Part shown: positions 58,769 to 64,000 of the stretch, one piece after another
How the letters are laid out: every line of letters begins with the position of its first letter
How positions within the stretch are numbered: position 1 is the first letter of the stretch
DNA from: Hyperoplus lanceolatus
Lineage: Eukaryota; Chordata; Actinopteri; Uranoscopiformes; Ammodytidae
Reading direction: 5' to 3'
DNA length: 64,000 nt
Assembly (NCBI GenBank): GCA_026929865.2
Contig: CM049405.1
Coordinates: 22,888,001 to 22,952,000, forward strand
Position numbers and translations under genes: made by a program
The notes under the pieces: generated by a model
The model's input: the letters and a program-made list of their open reading frames with translations, nothing else
What the model was told of the DNA's origin: nothing
The model's database searches: none

Positions 58769-61520
58769 ACGTGAAATTGCGAGGAAAGAACTTTGGCTGC
58801 TTGAAAGAAGCCGTGCGGAATTTCTTATCCGTAGATCCCGTTCGAACCATTACTTCCAAGGCTCTCGTCCTAGCCACTTGCTTGCTCAGAAACTTCGTGT
58901 TAATGAACATTTTTCGAATATTTCTGCCATTAGATTACAGGACGGTTTAATAACCTCTGAACCTTCGGCAGTAAATTTAGCTTTTCGTGATTTTTACACT
59001 GAGCTTTACAGTTCTGAAGTCCCATATAATGCTGAAAAATGCAAAATATTTCTCCGCAATCTTCAATTACCTCAGTTGGATCAAGAAGATAGGGCTTCAC
59101 TTGATGATCCCATCACCCTGCCTGCATTGAAGGAAGCATTGCACAGTATGAATATAGGAAAATCACCTGGTTTTGATGGGATCCCCCCTGAATTTATCCT
59201 AGCTTTCTGGCCACAATTAGGACAATTACTTTTGGACATGATCCAGTTTGCTATTTTGAAGGGCTCTTTTTCCAGAGATGTCAACACTGCAATGATCTCA
59301 TTACTCCTCAAAAAAGATAAAGATCCCTTGTTTTGTGCAAACTATCGTCCTCTTTCTTTGTTGAATTCAGATGTTAAGTTGTATGCAAAGGTACTCTCCC
59401 GCCGTTTGGAGCCGTACATGACCTCCCTTGTTCACCATGAACAAACAGGTTTTATTAAAACCCGCCTAGCCTCGGATAACATACGCCGTTTACTGCATAT
59501 CATAGGGGCCTCCCAGAGTGTCCCCACTCCGGCGGCTGTCTTGTCTTTAGATGCAGAGAAGGCTTTTGACCGACTGGAGTGGGGATATCTGTGGGAGGTC
59601 CTAAGACATATGGGCTTTGGGGAACATTTTATTTCTCTGATTCAGGTTCTTTATTCCAATCCTACAGCTATGGTATTAACAGGGAAAATCTGCTCATCGC
59701 AGTTCAAAGTTGCAAGGGGCAGCCGGCAAGGCTGTGTTCTTTCCCCTTTCTTATTTGATTTATCTTTAGAACCACTTGCACAGGCTATACGTTTATCGGA
59801 GCACCAAGTTCCCATAACTGTACATAATACAGACCATCATATATCGTTGTATGCCGATGACATTTTGCTTTATCTTGGTAATGCTCCTCAATCTATACCT
59901 TATCTTCTTCAGATCTTTAAAGACTTTGGCAGTCTCTCTGGTTATAAAATTAATTGGTCCAAATCAGCCCTACTTCCCCTGAATGAAGCTATGTGTAATT
60001 CCAAAGAGATCTCTGGGATCCCCTTTGTCAAACAATTCCGTTATTTAGGTATTCAAATATATTCTTCAGTTAATACAATAACTAAAAACTATTTTAATTA
60101 TATTTTTAGAGCTGTGGAATCAGATTTGGAGAGATGGATTAAAATACCAACCTCTATTCAGTCAAGGTTTTCTATAATTAAAATGAATGTTCTCCCTCGG
60201 ATAAACTTCTTCAGTTCTATGATTCCTCTGCCACCTCCAGTGGGATACTGGGATAGGCTGAATTCACTGTTAACTAAATTTATTTGGAATGCCAAACGCC
60301 CTCGAATTAAATTTTCCACTTTGCAAAGGGGAAAATGTGCAGGCGGCCAAAATCTCCCTAATTTCAAATTTTATTTTTGGGCTTTTACCCTTCGCCCCCT
60401 GCACTCTTGGTTGAATAGTGATATTTCTGTCTCTTGGCGCCCGATAGAGGAAAAACTGGTGTTTCCACATAGACTACAAGATCTAGTACATTGTAATATT
60501 CCTCTCAAGCTTTGTAACCTTAAATTTGGGCCAATAATCTCTCATTTAATTTCAGTCTGGCGCCTGGTGAGCAATCACACCAAGAGCAACATAAAAATTC
60601 ATCAGCATTTTCCTTTATTTCATAATTATGACTTACTACTTGGAGGTCGGCCTGTCTCATTTCCTTACTGGTCTGATAGAGGGATCCATATCATTTCTGA
60701 TATCACAAAAGACTTAAATCTTGGCTCATTTCATGACATTCAGCAGCAGTTCAATGTACCAATGTCGTCCTTTTTCTTTTATTTGCAGTTGCGTTCTGCT
60801 CTAAATACCTTAAGAATCCCCTGGGGGCAAGAGTTACCAATACATCCAATACATTGTATATATTCATGCATTGGTACCCGAGGTCTGGTCTCAAAATTAT
60901 ATTTCATGTTGATAAAGGCTACATTCAATCCTTTGCCAATTTATAACAAATGGAGGAAAGACCTATCTTTAATTCATTCTGTTATAAATTGGCCTAGAGT
61001 CTGGTCCAATATCTTAATTTCTTCTAGAAACCCTAACCATCAGATGATACATTATAATTTTGTCTGGAGATCTTACTGTACGCCCCGGAAATTATTCTTG
61101 ATGAAAGCCAGACACTCCCCGAACTGCACACTTTGCACCCAGGGTCTTCCGGGCACTTTTATTCATATGATTTGGGAATGTCCTGAAGTTTTCAAATTTT
61201 GGAAATGTGTCTCTTCTTGTCTTTCAGTTATCATGGAATGCACTGTACCCTGTTCTCCTTTGGTTCTTATTTTGAATGATGATTCTATTCTAAGTTTTTC
61301 CTTCCAACAAAGGCGAGTGTGGATGGCCGGTCTAACGGCAGCAAAGAAAATGGTTGCATTACGTCGGAAGGCCCAACATTATTTGTACAGACAACAATGG
61401 CTGCTTGCCTTTTTGGACATTCTCAACATGGAACAATCAGTGGGAAAATCGCATGGTGCAAAAACAAAGAACTTGAACATTTTAGTTGATGCCGCAGAAA
61501 GTGTCAAATTAATGCTGTAG
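58746..61520 (+). CDS. L1/Tx1 ORF2 reverse transcriptase and C-terminal region, open 924 codons
   Basis: Reverse transcriptase with motif 1/2 (SPGFDGIPPEF, NYRPLSLLNSD), motif A (LSLDAEKAFDRLEW), motif B (ARGSRQGCVLSPFLF) and motif C (YADDILLYL). All three catalytic aspartates are present. The C-terminal region ends with a zinc-knuckle-like CTLC ... HMIWEC cluster (about residues 795-815), as in L1 ORF2. The frame has no stop over 924 codons. Together with the endonuclease pieces it gives a nearly whole ORF2. The nominal start codon is not a native start: it lies just after the frameshift. Confidence 0.92.
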   Translation: MIAQVSLEREIARKELWLLERSRAEFLIRRSRSNHYFQGSRPSHLLAQKLRVNEHFSNISAIRLQDGLITSEPSAVNLAFRDFYTELYSSEVPYNAEKCKIFLRNLQLPQLDQEDRASLDDPITLPALKEALHSMNIGKSPGFDGIPPEFILAFWPQLGQLLLDMIQFAILKGSFSRDVNTAMISLLLKKDKDPLFCANYRPLSLLNSDVKLYAKVLSRRLEPYMTSLVHHEQTGFIKTRLASDNIRRLLHIIGASQSVPTPAAVLSLDAEKAFDRLEWGYLWEVLRHMGFGEHFISLIQVLYSNPTAMVLTGKICSSQFKVARGSRQGCVLSPFLFDLSLEPLAQAIRLSEHQVPITVHNTDHHISLYADDILLYLGNAPQSIPYLLQIFKDFGSLSGYKINWSKSALLPLNEAMCNSKEISGIPFVKQFRYLGIQIYSSVNTITKNYFNYIFRAVESDLERWIKIPTSIQSRFSIIKMNVLPRINFFSSMIPLPPPVGYWDRLNSLLTKFIWNAKRPRIKFSTLQRGKCAGGQNLPNFKFYFWAFTLRPLHSWLNSDISVSWRPIEEKLVFPHRLQDLVHCNIPLKLCNLKFGPIISHLISVWRLVSNHTKSNIKIHQHFPLFHNYDLLLGGRPVSFPYWSDRGIHIISDITKDLNLGSFHDIQQQFNVPMSSFFFYLQLRSALNTLRIPWGQELPIHPIHCIYSCIGTRGLVSKLYFMLIKATFNPLPIYNKWRKDLSLIHSVINWPRVWSNILISSRNPNHQMIHYNFVWRSYCTPRKLFLMKARHSPNCTLCTQGLPGTFIHMIWECPEVFKFWKCVSSCLSVIMECTVPCSPLVLILNDDSILSFSFQQRRVWMAGLTAAKKMVALRRKAQHYLYRQQWLLAFLDILNMEQSVGKSHGAKTKNLNILVDAAESVKLML

Positions 61521-61544
61521 TGTATGATCTGTTTTCCTGTCCTG

Positions 61545-61575
61545 TGGGTGGGAGGGGTGGGGGGGTGGGGGTTTG
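61545..61575 (+). other. G-rich tract in L1 3' UTR, potential G-quadruplex
   Basis: Several runs of three or more G ('gggtgggaggggtggggggg' and on) in the short 3' UTR between the ORF2 stop and the A-rich tail. Confidence 0.7.
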
Positions 61576-61624
61576 TGTGTCTCTGTTATGTCTTCGTTGT
61601 TGTTGTTTGTTTGTCTTGTTTGTT

Positions 61625-61664
61625 TGGAAAATAATAAAAATTTGTTAAAAAAAACAAAAAAAAC
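61625..61664 (+). repeat. A-rich 3' tail of the L1/Tx1 element
   Basis: 'aataataaaaatttgtt' followed by A runs broken by single C, ending at the target duplication. Confidence 0.8.
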
Positions 61665-61989
61665 AAAACACAATAACAACTGTAAATGGGGCATCAACCA
61701 AAGCAATGCTTGGACCAACATTAGCCCTCTGTGAAACAAAAAAGCCTATTCATTGATTGTTATGAAGCCAGTCTGGTGATGCTGCAGGGGTTCCACCAGA
61801 GAGGACTCCGCCAAAGCACATAGGGTCATCAAGTAAATATTGTGGCTCAACTTTTTTTGCTGGATGACGGTGGCGTCCATGTAGCATCGCCAGCCTGGCT
61901 TCAGTGACGTAAAATGGCACTCTGGTTCAATTAAAATGGGCAAGCCAGCTGGAAGATTACTCTGTAACATTAACAGAGGATTCCTACTG

Positions 61990-62626
61990 TTCCTACTTTA
62001 AATTGTCGCAATAAAATATACAATAATTCCTGCTGGGACTTTATACTAGGACATATCACAGTATTTACAAAGTATGAATATACAGAGCCTAGGCTGTGTA
62101 TTAAAGGTGAAGTAAGCGATTTATTTATGTTAATATAAGTGAAAAATCTTTATTCATACAGTGATCACTTACATAATGTGCGTGTTTCATAAAGCCGATC
62201 TCTCAGTCAGCTGCTCTGCATGTGATCGGCAAATAAACTTATTGTAGGATCCCAAAAATTATATCCAATCACAAGAGAGAACGCTACAAGCCGACACTCG
62301 TCTCACTCATGGTCTCACTGCCGGTGTACGTCAGAGCGACAGATGGGTGAATGTTTATGCGCCTACAATGGCGGAGCAGGTAAAAATCCTTCCCAATGTC
62401 TACTTTGATGGTTTTTATCATGTTTGATCTGAGATGATGCTAGATAACTTGCTGCTTGAAGACCGCAGTGCATTAATGTGGTGGCGTAGGGACGAGCGAG
62501 GGTGCTAACTGCAGTAACTGACAGGAAGTTAGCTAAAAGAACCATTCCGCTTACAGCACCTTTAACAATGGAATTTTTTTCATTTGTGATTTTGACAAGT
62601 GTTTTCCAGCATTGCTGACTCCACCT
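61990..62626 (-). mobile_element. AGGTGGAGTC-type TTAA element, split by another element
   Basis: The left piece ends '...cctaggctgtgtattaa' at 62104. The right piece resumes at about 62562 ('ttaacaatgg', then 'attttgacaa') and ends 'gctgactccacct' before TTAA at 62627. Homologous to 8412-8600 and 11376-11668, which lack the insertion. The outer left end is degraded. Confidence 0.65.
62105..62561. mobile_element. TTAA-flanked miniature element nested in the AGGTGGAGTC-type element
   Basis: Ends AGGTGAAGTAAGCG and the inverse CGCTTACAGCACCT, flanked by TTAA (62101-62104 and 62562-62565). The body matches 39571-39971. TTAA plus AGG ends suggest a Kolobok-type relative. Confidence 0.75.
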
Positions 62627-62630
62627 TTAA

Positions 62631-62887
62631 AGCTGGGGTGGAGGATTTGGGGAGAAAATGGCAGTTGGGATAGAGATTTGAATCCAAATACCTCAACCGC
62701 TCCACTTGTTCTCTTTGGTCCCTCCCCTATGGTCCCTTCCTGACACGCTCTACACCAACAAAGTTGTGCCAAAGTGAATGGACATTCCCAACAGCCAATA
62801 AGAACAGAAAATCGGAGCCTCACTCTGATTGGTCAAAGTGTACAGCTCATGTTCACTTTGACCAATCAGAAATCACATACCCCAGCT
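62631..62887. mobile_element. TTAA-flanked AGCTGGGGT-ended miniature element
   Basis: 257 bp with exact inverted ends AGCTGGGGT / ACCCCAGCT between TTAA at 62627-62630 and 62888-62891. An internal hairpin ('tgattggtcaaagtg' / 'cactttgaccaatca') lies near 62829-62870. Partial second copy at 48182-48340. Confidence 0.82.
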
Positions 62888-62891
62888 TTAA

Positions 62892-64000
62892 GCCATAGTC
62901 CATCCTAAGCAGGGCATTGAAGTTTGAATGTACTTGTTTTACCCATTAAGATCTATCCAAGTTCTGTCTGAGTAAACAGCTGTCAAACCCAAACCTGGCA
63001 TCCATAAAGCCAGCAGGTTCATACAGATAGTGGGATCTACACGTTCATGGAATTGCCGCTATGATCATCTCAGAGTGCTTGTTTGTTGAAGATAGCATAG
63101 TAAATAATGCATAAGGCACCATTTGTCATTCACTTACACCAGATTTGTACAGTTGAATGTATTCTATAGGCTTAAAATATCATATTTTTAAGTCATGAGA
63201 TCAGCCACACTCTAGCACCATTATGGAGGCCATAACAGCTTGCTTGGAATGACAAAGCACACAGATAAACACATGACAACAATAGAGTCTTCAGGGACAA
63301 CCAAGTGTGTAATTTTAGGGGAAATCCCCTCGGCAAATAAATGCTCTCTGGAGAGAGACCCGGGCATCCCAGGGAGCTCCCACTGTGGGACAGATGTCTG
63401 TAACAGTTGTGCCCTTGTCGCCTCGCTCCCTGCAGAGATTGTTTCAGGAGAATGCCACTGAACTAAGAACCTTTCATCAAAACCAACATATTGGAAGAAC
63501 CCCCTCATGCCACATCAAGTTCTCCAGGGGCGTTTAGACACACAGTCATGTGAAACTCTTGCAGTATACATGTTGCTTTGCCATTCTGCAAAAAACCTAC
63601 AGGTGCATCTCAAAAGCACAAATCAAACAACAGATGATTGTTTTAAGGTATCGTGGAAAATCGCGACAATAGCCAAAATAAGGTGAGACACTGCAGGTGA
63701 ATAGGGTAAACAATCTAAACTTTATGTTTTTTGTATCGAAGCAAAATAGCAAAACATTTCCAAATTGACCAGTGCTTAAAAAAAGAATTGTCTTTGCTTG
63801 CTGTGTCTTGGTAACAATGTATTCTAAAATAGCTCTTGAACTTTTTGACCACTGTTACAATATACAAATAATATATAAAGATGGAATTCAAATCCGAGCT
63901 GACTGTAAAATGTAGCTCCTTTCACTGTGATCAGGGGACTATCATTTGGCAAGAAACGGCAACTGCTAAATAGTGTGACAGTGGCTGGTGGGCTTTTAAT
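62892..64000. other. Gene-free stretch to window end
   Basis: No supported exon or element terminus. A moderately GC-rich patch at 63330-63450 has open frames on both strands but no recognisable domain. Confidence 0.4.

Larger units (their letters stand above)
57700..61679 (+). mobile_element. L1/Tx1-type LINE with 5' inversion and perfect 15-bp target duplication
   Basis: The insertion spans 57715-61664 between exact copies of AAAACACAATAACAA (57700-57714 and 61665-61679). The 5' segment (about 57715-58395), carrying the ORF2 start and endonuclease, is inverted. From about 58400 the element runs forward through the reverse transcriptase to an A-rich tail. This is the classic product of twin priming. 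It has a nearly complete coding region and a clean duplication, so it is young. Confidence 0.93.

Noticed and set aside
62551-62823. 90-residue minus-strand frame
   Set aside because: Spans the boundary of two adjacent TTAA miniature elements.

Overview
This window is nuclear DNA from a teleost (ray-finned) fish. It has spliced genes with long introns and canonical GT-AG borders, a vertebrate muscle RING-finger gene, long CA, TA and TG microsatellites, and a dense mix of fish-type transposable elements (RTE-, L2- and L1/Tx1-type LINEs, Tc1/mariner, hAT-like, and several TTAA-targeting elements). Nothing prokaryotic, viral or CRISPR-like was seen.

Genes. The one confident spliced gene is cops8 (COP9 signalosome subunit 8) on the minus strand. 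Its seven coding exons, between 24342 and 11870, assemble without gaps into 191 codons plus a stop. Inside its 6.1-kb fourth intron, on the same strand, lies a complete intronless gene for a MuRF-type TRIM E3 ubiquitin ligase (19484-18441), with its own TATA box, an E-box and a poly(A) signal. Two weaker candidates are an orphan 3'-terminal exon on the minus strand (43728-43622) and a possible first coding exon on the plus strand (52804-52860). A tRNA-Ile(AAU) gene or pseudogene sits at 9101-9030 on the minus strand.

Layout. 1-2880: decayed RTE-like LINE whose 5' end is cut by the window edge. 2881-3568: TIR DNA-transposon copy with an internal duplication. 3.6-11 kb: gene-poor DNA with repeats, the tRNA and a foldback element. 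11-24.3 kb: cops8 with the nested MuRF gene; intron 5 holds a TIR transposon that itself holds a TTAA-flanked element. 24.3-52.4 kb: gene-poor DNA with microsatellites, TIR elements, a 2-kb hAT-like element at 45182-47216 and a Tc1/mariner element at 49348-51473 with another element nested in it. 52.4-56 kb: possible start of a gene. 56.2-57.6 kb: 5'-truncated L2-type LINE. 57.7-61.7 kb: young L1/Tx1-type LINE with a twin-priming 5' inversion and a perfect 15-bp target duplication. 62.0-62.9 kb: a stack of three TTAA-flanked miniature elements.

The main interest is insertion history. Several elements have exact target duplications, and for three of them a related uninterrupted copy elsewhere in the window supplies the empty site. 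I found no clearly new gene system. The best leads are the same-strand muscle ligase inside cops8, the two unassigned coding-like exon families at 41-47 kb, and the nested TTAA and Tc1 elements.
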